From: an uncultured Aquimarina sp.
GTDB lineage: Bacteria; Bacteroidota; Bacteroidia; Flavobacteriales; Flavobacteriaceae
Assembly: GCF_947492405.1 (NCBI RefSeq)
Contig: NZ_CANLMP010000001.1
Coordinates: 558,001-622,000 of the forward strand
DNA: 64,000 nt
Direction of reading: 5' to 3'
Under the pieces are notes generated by a model. It was not told where the DNA came from. It did not search any database and worked only from the letters and a program-made list of their open reading frames with translations. Positions within the stretch are counted from its first letter, which is position 1, and each line of letters starts with the position of its first letter. Positions 44,691 through 53,292 of the stretch are shown here, piece by piece. The translations under genes and the position numbers were made by a program.

Positions 44691-45587
44691 TTATTTTCTT
44701 GGATGAAATGTATTAATAACTTCAGTTAAGTGACTTCTGTCAAGATGCATATATATTTCTGTAGTGGTTATGCTTTCGTGTCCTAACATCAATTGTATAG
44801 CTCTCAGATCGGCTCCATTTTCCAATAAATGGGTTGCAAAAGAATGTCTGAACGTATGAGGACTTATGTTTTTATGAATGCCTGCTTTTTCAACAAGCCT
44901 TTTTACAATAGTAAAAATCATAGCTCTTGTAAGTTGTCTTCCTCTGCGATTTAAAAACAACGTATCTTCGTGACCTTTCTTGATATCGAGATGAATTCTT
45001 ATTTCGTTCTTATAAATATTGATATATTTCTGTGTTATTTCGCCAATAGGAACGAATCTTTGTTTATCTCCTTTTCCTGTTACACTAATGAAACCTTCAT
45101 CAAAAAAAAGATTAGAGAGTTTTAAATCGATTAATTCACTAACTCGAAGTCCGCATCCATAAAGCGTTTCTATAATAGCTTTATTTCTTTCTCCTTCGGG
45201 TTTACTTAGATCTACATGAGAAATGATAGTATCTATTTCTTCTAAAGATAATGTATCTGGTAACTTCCTACCAATTTTAGGAGCTTCTATAAGTTCCATG
45301 GGATTGGTTTCTCTATAATCCTCAAAAATTAAATAATTGAAAAAACTTTTTAAACCAGAAATTATGCGAGCTTGAGATCTAGCATTGACTAATTTTGCAG
45401 TTTCATAAATGAATTGTTTTAATATATCTTTTTCTATAGCAATAGGAGTGGTCTCAATATCATTTTCTTCTAGATATTTAAGTAATCTTTGGATATCCAA
45501 ACTATAATTGATAATAGAATTATCAGAAAGTCCTCTTTCGATTCGTAAGTAATGTTCGTAATCTTTTATCGCATGACTCCATTTCAT
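44691..45587 (-). CDS. xerD: Tyrosine recombinase XerD
   Basis: A 298-residue site-specific recombinase. The N-terminal SAM-like core-binding domain (about 1-85) is followed by the catalytic domain with Arg in YGCGLRVSELIDLKL, the Lys in VTGKGDKQRFVPIG, HTFRHSFATHLLENGADL (His-x-x-Arg), LGHESITTTEIY and the nucleophile Tyr in that last block. With XerC it resolves chromosome dimers at dif; none of the mobile-element context of an integrase is present. It lies divergent from aroQ across two membrane-protein genes, and leads an operon with two secreted proteins. Confidence 0.93.
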   Translation of the reverse strand: MKWSHAIKDYEHYLRIERGLSDNSIINYSLDIQRLLKYLEENDIETTPIAIEKDILKQFIYETAKLVNARSQARIISGLKSFFNYLIFEDYRETNPMELIEAPKIGRKLPDTLSLEEIDTIISHVDLSKPEGERNKAIIETLYGCGLRVSELIDLKLSNLFFDEGFISVTGKGDKQRFVPIGEITQKYINIYKNEIRIHLDIKKGHEDTLFLNRRGRQLTRAMIFTIVKRLVEKAGIHKNISPHTFRHSFATHLLENGADLRAIQLMLGHESITTTEIYMHLDRSHLTEVINTFHPRK

Positions 45588-45602
45588 GTTTCCTAATATA
45601 AA

Positions 45603-45636
45603 AAAGAAAATCCATCCGCAAACTGCGAATGGATTT
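45603..45636 (-). terminator. Terminator of the outer-membrane protein gene
   Basis: On the minus strand AAATCCATTCGCA pairs with TGCGGATGGATTT (one mismatch), with a 3-base loop and a T-rich tail, 24 bases after the stop of the beta-barrel gene and just before xerD. Confidence 0.85.
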
Positions 45637-45659
45637 AAAATTAGATAATAATTATATTA

Positions 45660-46244
45660 TTAGAATTTATATACCAATCCAAGATTGATATCATCAAGAT
45701 TCACTCCGATAGAAAATAAATCAGTAGATTCGGCTCCATCAAAATCTGGTTTTGTTGAAGAATAAGAAATTGCTCCCCAGAAAGCTTCTAAAGCAAAGTT
45801 ATCGCTAATGAAATAGCTTACTCCAGGTCCTCCACCAATTAAAAATCCATCTGTGGTTGAATCAATTGTTGCTATTTCTGTTTTAATAGAAAGATAGTTC
45901 GCCCCAAGTTCACCAAAAATAGAAAACTTACTAGATGGCGTAAAATAATACCTACCAAATGCTCCACCCGTAAAAATGTTTGTTTTCGTATCATCAGTAA
46001 ATGGTATTTCTAGTTTTTGAGTCGTATAACTTATTCTGGCACCTACCACGATATTATCCGATACAAAGAAACCTGCTCTAGGAGTAATCTCAAATGAGTT
46101 AGACTTAGCATCACCAGTGGATTGTGAGTTGTATCCAAAAGATCCTGAGATGAAAATATCTCCTTTAGCAAATCCTTCTCCATCCTGAGCATTAGCAAAA
46201 GCTAAGCTAAATACTGCTACTGCAGTTAACATTAATTTTTTCAT
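45660..46244 (-). CDS. Outer-membrane beta-barrel protein (OmpW/porin-like)
   Basis: The start is placed at the ATG at 46244, because it gives a normal signal peptide (MKKLMLTAVAVFSLAFANAQ); the frame extends 42 bases upstream without further conserved sequence. The 194-residue product is an eight-stranded barrel of the OMP_b-brl family: GDIFISGSFGYNSQSTG, EITPRAGFFVSDNIVVGARI, FFTGGAFGRYYF-like and FSIFGELGANYLS strands, ending NLGLVYKF with a terminal Phe. It is an abundant-type outer-membrane protein, and the exact function is unknown. It is followed by its own terminator. Confidence 0.82.
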   Translation of the reverse strand: MKKLMLTAVAVFSLAFANAQDGEGFAKGDIFISGSFGYNSQSTGDAKSNSFEITPRAGFFVSDNIVVGARISYTTQKLEIPFTDDTKTNIFTGGAFGRYYFTPSSKFSIFGELGANYLSIKTEIATIDSTTDGFLIGGGPGVSYFISDNFALEAFWGAISYSSTKPDFDGAESTDLFSIGVNLDDINLGLVYKF

Positions 46245-46488
46245 GATAATTGTTTGTTTATGGTTTATTATATCAGTTAGTAACAATTATAGAATATTTG
46301 TTACTAGGTTTTTTATAGAAATTTCAAATAAACTATTCGTGTAGAACATAACGCCTTAATAATCAGAAAATATGATTATGTTTTTATGAATGTAAAATGA
46401 GTTATGAATAGGAAAGAACATGTTTTGTTTGCACATATTAGTATTTATACCTTTATATTATGCAAAGGTTTTTTGTTTCCTTTTTACG

Positions 46489-46515
46489 TTGTATAAAAAA
46501 ATAAAGCTACTTTTG
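46489..46515 (+). promoter_or_regulatory. Candidate flavobacterial promoter of the omp-aroQ unit
   Basis: TTG (46489-46491) and TACTTTTG (46508-46515) are separated by 16 bases, one short of the usual 17-23, about 20 bases before the ATG at 46537. Confidence 0.5.
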
Positions 46516-46536
46516 AGTATAAACTTATAATAAAGG

Positions 46537-47166
46537 ATGAAAAGAAATATTTTTATACTTATGATGGTCCTAAGTTTTGTTTCTGTAAATGCTCAGAAGC
46601 TTGATGATGAAGATCCATTATATGCAAGAGCAGGATTTAAAGGTGGTATTAATTATAGTAATATTTTAGGTGATGCCGATGGTACTGAAGGAAGGATAAG
46701 AATACATCTCGGAGCCGTGGTAGAATATCCTATTTCAAGTAAGTTTTATATACAAGGAGAATTACTCTATTCAGCGCAAGGTTACAAAGTAGATGTTGGA
46801 GGTCAGGAGCAGAAAATTAGTTTAAATTATTTTTCGTTACCTATTATAACTAAAACATATGTAACAGAACGTATTAGCCTTGAAACAGGTCCGCAATTTG
46901 CTTTATTGACAAATGTGGGAAATGATGATGTAGCTGATAATGACCCGTTTTTTGATTCTTTTAATAATTTTGATGTTAGTTGGGCATTTGGAGCAGGTTA
47001 TAAGCTAGAAAGTGGTTTGTTTTTTCAACTACGATATAATTTAGGTTTAACTAATATTAATGATACAAGTATTATTGATATAACCAATAGAAATTCAGTT
47101 GCTCAATTATCAATAGGGTATTTGTTTAAGACAAAAAATAATCGAAGAATCTCACGAGAACAATAA
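46537..47166 (+). CDS. PorT-like outer-membrane beta-barrel protein
   Basis: A 209-residue exported protein (signal about 1-19, ending VNAQ) of the PorT / OMP_b-brl_2 group. Strand motifs are ARAGFKGGINYSNILGD, IHLGAVVEYPISSKFYIQGE, LLYSAQGYKV and FQLRYNLGLTNI. PorT itself is a T9SS component, but many members have other roles. The stop codon is followed immediately by the aroQ start, so the pair is co-transcribed. The terminal basic tail RISREQ is unusual for a barrel that should end in an aromatic residue. Confidence 0.8.
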   Translation: MKRNIFILMMVLSFVSVNAQKLDDEDPLYARAGFKGGINYSNILGDADGTEGRIRIHLGAVVEYPISSKFYIQGELLYSAQGYKVDVGGQEQKISLNYFSLPIITKTYVTERISLETGPQFALLTNVGNDDVADNDPFFDSFNNFDVSWAFGAGYKLESGLFFQLRYNLGLTNINDTSIIDITNRNSVAQLSIGYLFKTKNNRRISREQ

Positions 47167-47580
47167 ATGAAACTTTTAATATTAAACGGACCAAACCTTA
47201 ACCTTTTAGGTAAAAGAGAACCTAGTGTATATGGTAACCAATCTTTTGAAGATTTTTTTTCAGAATTACAAATGAAATTTAGAGATGTGGAACTAGGCTA
47301 TTTTCAATCTAATATAGAAGGCGAATTGATTACTAGAATCCAGGAAGCCGATGGTACTTATGATGGAGTCATTTTGAATGCAGGAGCCTATACACATACT
47401 TCTATCGGTATTGGTGATGCAATTAAAGCAGTTACTGTTCCGGTGATCGAAGTACATATTTCTAATACTTTTGGTAGAGAAGAGTTTAGGCATCAATCTT
47501 ATATTTCTCCAAATGCAAAAGGAGTTATTCTTGGTTTAGGATTACAAAGTTATGAGCTAGCGATTCAAAGTTTTTTATAG
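47167..47580 (+). CDS. aroQ: Type II 3-dehydroquinate dehydratase
   Basis: A 137-residue shikimate-pathway enzyme dehydrating 3-dehydroquinate. Signature blocks are LILNGPNLNLLGKREPSVYG (with catalytic Tyr at the end), FQSNIEGELITRIQEA, NAGAYTHTSIGIGDAI and VPVIEVHISNTFGREEFR (catalytic His). The length is normal. It is directly coupled to the preceding outer-membrane protein gene and lies near xerD, an arrangement I recall in other Flavobacteria. Confidence 0.97.
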   Translation: MKLLILNGPNLNLLGKREPSVYGNQSFEDFFSELQMKFRDVELGYFQSNIEGELITRIQEADGTYDGVILNAGAYTHTSIGIGDAIKAVTVPVIEVHISNTFGREEFRHQSYISPNAKGVILGLGLQSYELAIQSFL

Positions 47581-47879
47581 AAAAATAAAAAAAACTTATT
47601 TTAACTTGAAGTAGCGGTAAGGATTGTTCGTTGGATCATATCTCGTAGTAAGAAGAATTTAGGATTTTTATTTTGTTAATTGCTGTTAATAGGAAATATA
47701 AGCTTGTTTCTATGATAATGACAAACCTTGAGGTACCTTTTTAATATTGTAATTTGATCCCGAACTAACTCAGGTAGATATAGTGTTTTTCTTATTGGAA
47801 TTAGGTGTTTTCCCCCTTTTATAAGGATATATTTTTGTATACTTTTAGGTACTCAAGCTTTATTCTAAAATATACTCTT
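47581..47879. other. 300-bp intergenic region after aroQ
   Basis: No reading frame of note on either strand and no clear terminator behind aroQ. A TATTTTTG box (47830-47837) before the next gene lacks a properly spaced TTG. The CCCCC stretch near 47813 is unusual in this AT-rich DNA but I see no structure in it. Confidence 0.4.
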
Positions 47880-48305
47880 ATGATAGAACCTATTATTTTA
47901 TCCAAAACGGATGCTACTGTAGCTAACACTGTATTTAATAATGCATTAGCAAATGAACCGGTGACACTTATATTAGTAATAGGTGATACCACACAATCTG
48001 ATGGAGCTGTACAAAAAATTTCTTCTTTTATAAATTCCGATGATCATTTTTATAACGGCTTAAAAGTAATACAAGCTCCTGATATTAGTTTTATTTTAAA
48101 TACTTTAAAAGGATTAAAAGTTAGTCCGCGACTAGATGAAATAAACTGGAATTCTATGGACTCTTATGTGCTTTTATCAATTTCTAACGTTTTTAATAAT
48201 ATTGGAAATGTAGTATTAGCGTCAAAATATGATAATCGATCAACGTATTATATAGAAAAATCTATTATGTTGGCGATGGCTTATGACCAAAATTTAAATC
48301 AATAA
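47880..48305 (+). CDS. Hypothetical protein of 141 residues
   Basis: I take the ATG at 47880 (MIEPIILSKTDAT) rather than an upstream frame extension of 25 residues with poor composition. The protein is soluble and mixed alpha/beta, with hydrophobic strands VTLILVIGDT and SYVLLSISNVF, and a C-terminal helix EKSIMLAMAYDQ. There is no signal peptide and no motif I recognise. Its stop is 4 bases before the start of the 606-residue gene, so the two are co-translated and likely functionally linked. Confidence 0.55.
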   Translation: MIEPIILSKTDATVANTVFNNALANEPVTLILVIGDTTQSDGAVQKISSFINSDDHFYNGLKVIQAPDISFILNTLKGLKVSPRLDEINWNSMDSYVLLSISNVFNNIGNVVLASKYDNRSTYYIEKSIMLAMAYDQNLNQ

Positions 48306-48309
48306 CTAT

Positions 48310-50130
48310 ATGGGTGTTGTAAAGAAAATCCACATTTATTATATGCTTATTTGCTGTTATTGCGTATCAACTATTACAGCTTATGGGCAGGATCAATTGT
48401 CAAGTGAAGATCAAAAATCTGTGTTTTCTATTTTAGAAAAGGACAGAGATGGTACCTATTTAAAAGACGGAAAGCCTAAAGAAAACTTTGTCAACAATAA
48501 GATTGTCGATATCAATAGTGTTTTACAGATTGATTTAGATTATTCTGCTATTGTTTCTGAAATTGAAAAAAACGGCGCTGGTTTACCCGATGATATTGAT
48601 AAAAAAATTAAGATGTTTTCTGAGGCAATGAGACTTAGGGAAAAAAATCTGGATTCATTCAATACATTATTAAACACTTATAATTATCGGCGGTTTAAAG
48701 AAAATTCTCAGTTAAACAAAGAATGGGCAAATAAAATGCAGAAAGTTGCATTAGCTATTACCGATTTAGGTTTAAGTTTAGAAGATAATGGAGTTGAATT
48801 AAAAAGTTTTAGACCGGAATATATATATAACGCTGCTCAAAATGAGTTAAAGCAGTTAACTAATCAAGTAGAAAATTTCGCAAATAATGAGGGTGTGTAT
48901 ATTCAATTTGGCGCTTGGTTGTATACTAAGAATAATAAAAGTGATTCCGTACATTTACCGGGATTTGACTCTATAAAGCCAAAACAACCTTATGAGGTAG
49001 AAAGATGGCAAATTTTACCTACAGAAGAACAGCAAAAACAATTAGAAGAATTAAGTGCGCTTGCGAATAAAAATAAAAATAATGGTTTGTCTGCGTTGAG
49101 AGACGTCATTGATATTCAAATAGAACACCTTAAGCAAACATTAAAGGTGGAGTTCACGAGTATTGTTAGTCAAATCACACAGGACATTGAACAGATATCA
49201 GACCCTCAGCTAAATCAATTTATCACAGATTTTAACAGTTTTAAAAGTGATTTGGAGAATTTTGAAATAGAAATTAGAAAAAGAATTTCGTTCTATGAAA
49301 ACTTAAAAATCAATGACCAAACATCTTTTTTTCAGGTAGTATCACAAATAGAAAGTGATATTAATTTTATAACCAAAGAAGATGGAAAACAACTTTTGGA
49401 TAAAGCGGTTTCGCTGTATGATCAAGTAAAAAATCTTGTAAATATTCAAAATTTAAAAAAGTATGTTAATGATTTGAAAGTATATTTAGAAAAGTGGGTA
49501 AGAATAATTTCGGATAGTAATAGCGTTCAAAGTATAGAAGCGTTGATTTTAGGAACTCCAATAGACTTTAGTTTACTGAAGTTTAGTGATAAAGTTTTTA
49601 AACTCTCTTTAGCAAATATGCCAACCCAAACAGATCTAGACTTATTTACAACCGGAATACGAGGTAGTGGAGATCGCATTGCGTTTAAGTTTGAAATAAA
49701 CTCTAAGAAAAAACTGATCTATAGGGAAAACCGGGAGGTTTATATGTATAGAATCTTACCTCACATAGAAAGTACGGTTGGTGTTATTTTTGCGGACCCT
49801 TTGGCAAGGACAAATGTAAAAACACAATTTCAGATGGCTCCTTATTATAACCTAATTCTAAAAGGATTGTGGGATCAAAAAATAAGAAGAAGAAGCGTAG
49901 CATATAATAGAATTTTTGATTGGGGAATTGGGCTTCATATTTCTGCTCCAGATTTTGATGGAGATGATGTCCCCGAGTTAGGGGCCGGTTTGGTAGTATC
50001 AATACTACATGATTATGTACAGACAGGTGCGGCTATTAACGTGTTTACAGGTGATCCATACTGGTATTTTGGATTAAGGCTGCCTGTACCATCTTTTAAT
50101 ATTGGTTCGATTCCTATGAGTTCGAATTAA
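48310..50130 (+). CDS. Large exported protein with coiled coils and C-terminal beta region
   Basis: A 606-residue protein with a signal peptide (about 1-26, ending TAYGQ). Residues about 70-400 are largely alpha-helical with long Glu/Gln/Asn-rich coiled-coil stretches (for example LEELSALANKNKNNGL, QISDPQLNQFITDFNSFKSD). The C-terminal about 170 residues switch to alternating beta sequence, with REVYMYRILPHIESTVGVIF, RIFDWGIGLHISAPDFDGDD and PYWYFGLRLPVPSFNIG, which look like an outer-membrane barrel or barrel-associated sheet. I do not recognise the family. With its coupled 141-residue partner it forms a two-gene unit closed by a strong terminator. Confidence 0.6.
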   Translation: MGVVKKIHIYYMLICCYCVSTITAYGQDQLSSEDQKSVFSILEKDRDGTYLKDGKPKENFVNNKIVDINSVLQIDLDYSAIVSEIEKNGAGLPDDIDKKIKMFSEAMRLREKNLDSFNTLLNTYNYRRFKENSQLNKEWANKMQKVALAITDLGLSLEDNGVELKSFRPEYIYNAAQNELKQLTNQVENFANNEGVYIQFGAWLYTKNNKSDSVHLPGFDSIKPKQPYEVERWQILPTEEQQKQLEELSALANKNKNNGLSALRDVIDIQIEHLKQTLKVEFTSIVSQITQDIEQISDPQLNQFITDFNSFKSDLENFEIEIRKRISFYENLKINDQTSFFQVVSQIESDINFITKEDGKQLLDKAVSLYDQVKNLVNIQNLKKYVNDLKVYLEKWVRIISDSNSVQSIEALILGTPIDFSLLKFSDKVFKLSLANMPTQTDLDLFTTGIRGSGDRIAFKFEINSKKKLIYRENREVYMYRILPHIESTVGVIFADPLARTNVKTQFQMAPYYNLILKGLWDQKIRRRSVAYNRIFDWGIGLHISAPDFDGDDVPELGAGLVVSILHDYVQTGAAINVFTGDPYWYFGLRLPVPSFNIGSIPMSSN

Positions 50131-50150
50131 AAAATATGATTATAAAAATA

Positions 50151-50190
50151 AAAAACACCTTACTAAATAATTTTAGTAAGGTGTTTTTTA
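50151..50190. terminator. Bidirectional intrinsic terminator
   Basis: AAAAACACCTTACTAAA and TTTAGTAAGGTGTTTTT form a 17-bp stem with a short AT loop and T-tails on both strands, between the 606-residue gene and the convergent lpdA. Confidence 0.93.
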
Positions 50191-50207
50191 TGAAAATATA
50201 ATATCTG

Positions 50208-51599
50208 TTATAAATGAATCACTTCATCGTAAGCATCAGCTACAGCTTCCATAACGGCCTCACTCATTGTTGGATGAGGATGTATAGCTTTTAGTACTTC
50301 ATGACCTGTAGTTTCTAATTTTCTACCTAATACGGCCTCCGCAATCATATCTGTTACTCCAGCTCCTATCATATGGCACCCTAACCATTCACCATATTTA
50401 GCGTCAAAAATTACTTTTACAAAACCATCTTTAGTTCCGGCAGCACTTGCTTTACCAGAGGCTGAGAAAGGAAATTTACCAACTTTAAGCTCATAACCAG
50501 CTTCTTTAGCTTGTTTTTCTGTCATTCCTACACTTGCAATTTCTGGAGAAGCATATGTACATCCCGGAATATTACCATAGTCGATTGCTTCTACGTGCAT
50601 ATTGGCTATTTTTTCTACGCAAGTAATACCCTCTGCAGAAGCAACATGTGCTAATGCAGGACCAGATACAACATCACCAATAGCATAAACACCAGGAATA
50701 TTAGTTTGATACCAGTCATTTACCACAATCTTATCTCTATCTGTAGCAATTCCTAATTCTTCTAATCCTATGTTTTCTATATTCGTTTTAATTCCTACAG
50801 CAGATAATACAATATCAGCTTCAAGAATTTCTTCTCCTTTTTTAGTTTTTACAGTTGCTTTTACACCATCACCACTAGTATCGACACTTTCCACAGAAGA
50901 ATTGGTCATTACTTTGATTCCGGCTTTTTTGAAACTTCTTTCAAATTGCTTAGAAACTTCTTCATCTTCTAGTGGCACTAGGTTAGGAAGAAATTCTACT
51001 ATAGTAACTTCTGTTCCCATCGCGTTATAAAAATGAGCAAACTCTACGCCAATTGCACCAGAACCTACTACGATCATTTTCTTAGGTTGAGAATCTAAAG
51101 TCATAGCTTCTCTATATCCGATTACTTTTTTACCATCTTGTGGTAGATTTGGTAATTCTCTTGATCTAGCTCCTGTAGCAACAATGATATGCTTTGCATC
51201 ATAATCAGTAGCGTTTCCATCTTTATCAGTAACAGTAACTTTACTACCAGATTTTAATTTACCAAAACCTTCGATTACGTCAATTTTATTTTTTTTCATT
51301 AAGAATTGAACACCTTTGCTCATTCCTTCTGCAACGCCACGACTACGTTTTACCACTGCATCAAAATCTTTATCAAATTTTTCCACAGTTAAGCCATAAT
51401 CAGACGCATGTTTAAGGTAATCAAATACCTGCGCACTTTTTAATAGTGCTTTTGTGGGTATACATCCCCAATTTAAACATACACCTCCAAGGCTTTCTTT
51501 TTCAATAATAGCAGTTTTAAACCCCAATTGAGAAGCTCTAATAGCAGTTACATAACCACCAGGTCCACTTCCTAATACGATAATATCATATGCGCTCAT
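50208..51599 (-). CDS. lpdA: Dihydrolipoyl dehydrogenase
   Basis: A 463-residue FAD enzyme, the E3 component of 2-oxoacid dehydrogenase complexes. It has FAD motif VLGSGPGGYVTAIRA, redox cysteines in GGVCLNWGCIPTKALL (Cys41, Cys46), NAD motif VVGSGAIGVEFAHFYNAMG, TNIPGVYAIGDVV and the C-terminal active-site AIHPHPTMSEAVMEA (catalytic His-Glu pair). The gene stands alone, not with E1/E2 genes. Contrast with the SthA-like protein at 20993, which has neither cysteine. Confidence 0.96.
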   Translation of the reverse strand: MSAYDIIVLGSGPGGYVTAIRASQLGFKTAIIEKESLGGVCLNWGCIPTKALLKSAQVFDYLKHASDYGLTVEKFDKDFDAVVKRSRGVAEGMSKGVQFLMKKNKIDVIEGFGKLKSGSKVTVTDKDGNATDYDAKHIIVATGARSRELPNLPQDGKKVIGYREAMTLDSQPKKMIVVGSGAIGVEFAHFYNAMGTEVTIVEFLPNLVPLEDEEVSKQFERSFKKAGIKVMTNSSVESVDTSGDGVKATVKTKKGEEILEADIVLSAVGIKTNIENIGLEELGIATDRDKIVVNDWYQTNIPGVYAIGDVVSGPALAHVASAEGITCVEKIANMHVEAIDYGNIPGCTYASPEIASVGMTEKQAKEAGYELKVGKFPFSASGKASAAGTKDGFVKVIFDAKYGEWLGCHMIGAGVTDMIAEAVLGRKLETTGHEVLKAIHPHPTMSEAVMEAVADAYDEVIHL

Positions 51600-51701
51600 A
51601 AATGTGAATTTTTTGAAGACACGAATTTACGGATAATTAGGTTAACCAAAAAAGGTTTTAACCATTCCATTTTTGCAATTATCTATACTAATTATTTATA
51701 T

Positions 51702-51737
51702 AAAAAAACACTATCATTACGATAGTGTTAATTTTTT
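51702..51737 (-). terminator. Terminator of the lipoprotein gene
   Basis: AACACTATC and GATAGTGTT form a stem with an ATTAC loop between T-rich and A-rich tails. On the minus strand it lies about 55 bases after the stop of the lipoprotein gene at 51791 and before lpdA. Confidence 0.8.
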
Positions 51738-51790
51738 GTAGTATTTATTATTTTTAGAATAAAAACAAATATTCTTTAATAATTGGATTC

Positions 51791-52273
51791 TTAAAATTCT
51801 AAATTTAAAGCAGATTGAACTTCATTTAAATCTGATAAATCAATATCTGTATTTTCTGCAAATGAAGCAGGTACAACTACGACTCTAAATGTTTGATTAT
51901 TTGTTAAGCTAGTAGGAACTAAATCAAAGGCGTTACTTTCTAACAATACATCTACGTCTCCTGATGTAAAATTAAATCGGTATAGAACAGTAATATCACC
52001 ACCATTACCATCATCAATAAAAATTGTAGCAGTTGGCAGAGGTTCCCAAACATCTAGCCCATTATTCACACTCTCTAATCTATACACCAGTACCACATCA
52101 GAATCAAAAATGTTTTCATTAAAAAAGAATCGATGCAAGAAATCATTAGATTGATTAAAGTCTGTAGTAAATTCGAATGTTGTTCCTATAGTGTCAAAAT
52201 CTGCATCATCGTCATTGACGCACGAGGTGAATAATAAGGATGATAAAAATAAAAGTGTGAAAATCTTTTTCAT
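51791..52273 (-). CDS. Hypothetical lipoprotein, beta-rich
   Basis: A 160-residue lipoprotein with lipobox LLFTSC (Cys18) followed by VNDDDADFD. The mature part is acidic and beta-rich, with FEFTTDFNQSNDF, VVLVYRLESVNNGLDVWEPL and ITVLYRFNFTSGDVDVLL. It has no recognised domain. Short surface lipoproteins of this type are common in Flavobacteria. It is flanked by its own terminator and by msrB. Confidence 0.65.
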   Translation of the reverse strand: MKKIFTLLFLSSLLFTSCVNDDDADFDTIGTTFEFTTDFNQSNDFLHRFFFNENIFDSDVVLVYRLESVNNGLDVWEPLPTATIFIDDGNGGDITVLYRFNFTSGDVDVLLESNAFDLVPTSLTNNQTFRVVVVPASFAENTDIDLSDLNEVQSALNLEF

Positions 52274-52339
52274 AATATGTAATTATTTGTTGTTTTGATA
52301 TTGAATATACTTATCAATAAGTGTTCCAAAGTATGAAAT

Positions 52340-52735
52340 TTATGCTTTATCGAAATCAATACTTACCGAATTTACACAATAGCGTTGCCCTGTTTCTGTA
52401 GGTCCATCATCAAAAATATGCCCTAAGTGACTGCCACAGTTAGCGCATAGAATTTCTGTTCTTATCATGCCATGAGTTGTGTCTTTTATGTATTCTACGC
52501 TTCCTTCAATAGATTGATCAAAACTAGGCCATCCACATCCAGAGTCAAATTTCGATGTACTTTCGAACAGTGGAACATGACATCCCATACATTTATAGGT
52601 TCCATCTTCTGAGTGAATATTATATTCTCCGGTAAAAGGACGCTCGGTTCCTTTTTGTCTCAATACTCTATATTGTTCTTCAGAGAGTTCTTTTCTCCAT
52701 TGGTCTTCTGTTTTGTCAAAAGGGTATTTGCTCAT
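52340..52735 (-). CDS. msrB: Peptide-methionine (R)-S-oxide reductase, cytoplasmic
   Basis: A 131-residue MsrB that reduces methionine R-sulfoxide in proteins. The two zinc-binding CxxC pairs are present (KCMGCHVPLFES and LCANCGSHLGHIF), as are SGCGWPSFDQSI and the catalytic Cys in GQRYCVNSVSIDF. It has no signal peptide. Its start overlaps the stop of the second msrB by one base (TAATG), so it is translated after it from one message. The pair is a tandem duplication with different cellular locations. Confidence 0.95.
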   Translation of the reverse strand: MSKYPFDKTEDQWRKELSEEQYRVLRQKGTERPFTGEYNIHSEDGTYKCMGCHVPLFESTSKFDSGCGWPSFDQSIEGSVEYIKDTTHGMIRTEILCANCGSHLGHIFDDGPTETGQRYCVNSVSIDFDKA

Positions 52736-53223
52736 TACTTGGTTTGTTTTGGTTCAAAAATTAAAGCATCGCCATTAATACAATGTCTTTTTCCGGTAGT
52801 TTCCCTTGGTCCATCATTAAAAACATGTCCTAAATGCCCTCCACAAGTTCCACATACAAGTTCAGTTCTAGCGTAACCTAACTTATAATCCGTGTCAACA
52901 GATACATTTCCTTTTACAGCTCTATCAAAACTAGGCCAACCTGTGCCACTATCAAATTTATGTTCACTTTCGTATAACGGTGTATTACATCCTGCGCAGT
53001 GAAAAGTTCCTGAAGCATACACTTTATTTAGAGGACTAGAAAAAGGTCTTTCTGTGCCGGCTTGTCTTAAGATATAATACTGATCATTTGTTAGGATTTC
53101 CTTCCATTCTTTGTTTGTCTTAGAAACAGCATATTCTTTCTTTTCTTTTTTTGTTTCTTTTTGAGCATTACCAGTACAACTTATCGTTAAAATACTGATG
53201 AATAATATTAGAATCTTTTTCAT
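52735..53223 (-). CDS. msrB: Peptide-methionine (R)-S-oxide reductase, exported lipoprotein
   Basis: The start is put at the ATG at 53223 (a TTG 9 bases upstream is also in frame), giving 162 residues. A signal peptide with lipobox LTISC (Cys17) and a Lys-rich linker precede the MsrB domain, with HCAGCNTPLYES, SGTGWPSFDRAV, VCGTCGGHLGHVFNDGP and the catalytic Cys in KRHCINGDALIF. It would repair oxidised methionines in the periplasm or at the surface. It precedes and overlaps the cytoplasmic msrB. Confidence 0.92.
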   Translation of the reverse strand: MKKILILFISILTISCTGNAQKETKKEKKEYAVSKTNKEWKEILTNDQYYILRQAGTERPFSSPLNKVYASGTFHCAGCNTPLYESEHKFDSGTGWPSFDRAVKGNVSVDTDYKLGYARTELVCGTCGGHLGHVFNDGPRETTGKRHCINGDALIFEPKQTK

Positions 53224-53292
53224 GTTATTCAAATTATAGTTTTATGTGTATATAGTCGTATATCAGTACAGTCCATAACATAAGAATTCTTA

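Noticed and set aside
44691..45587. Tyrosine recombinase as integrase of a mobile element
   Set aside because: It has the XerD length and context near aroQ, with no attachment-site repeats or phage genes nearby.
52613..52876. An 87-codon plus-strand frame over the msrB genes
   Set aside because: It lies entirely antisense to two well-supported msrB genes and has no recognisable protein features.
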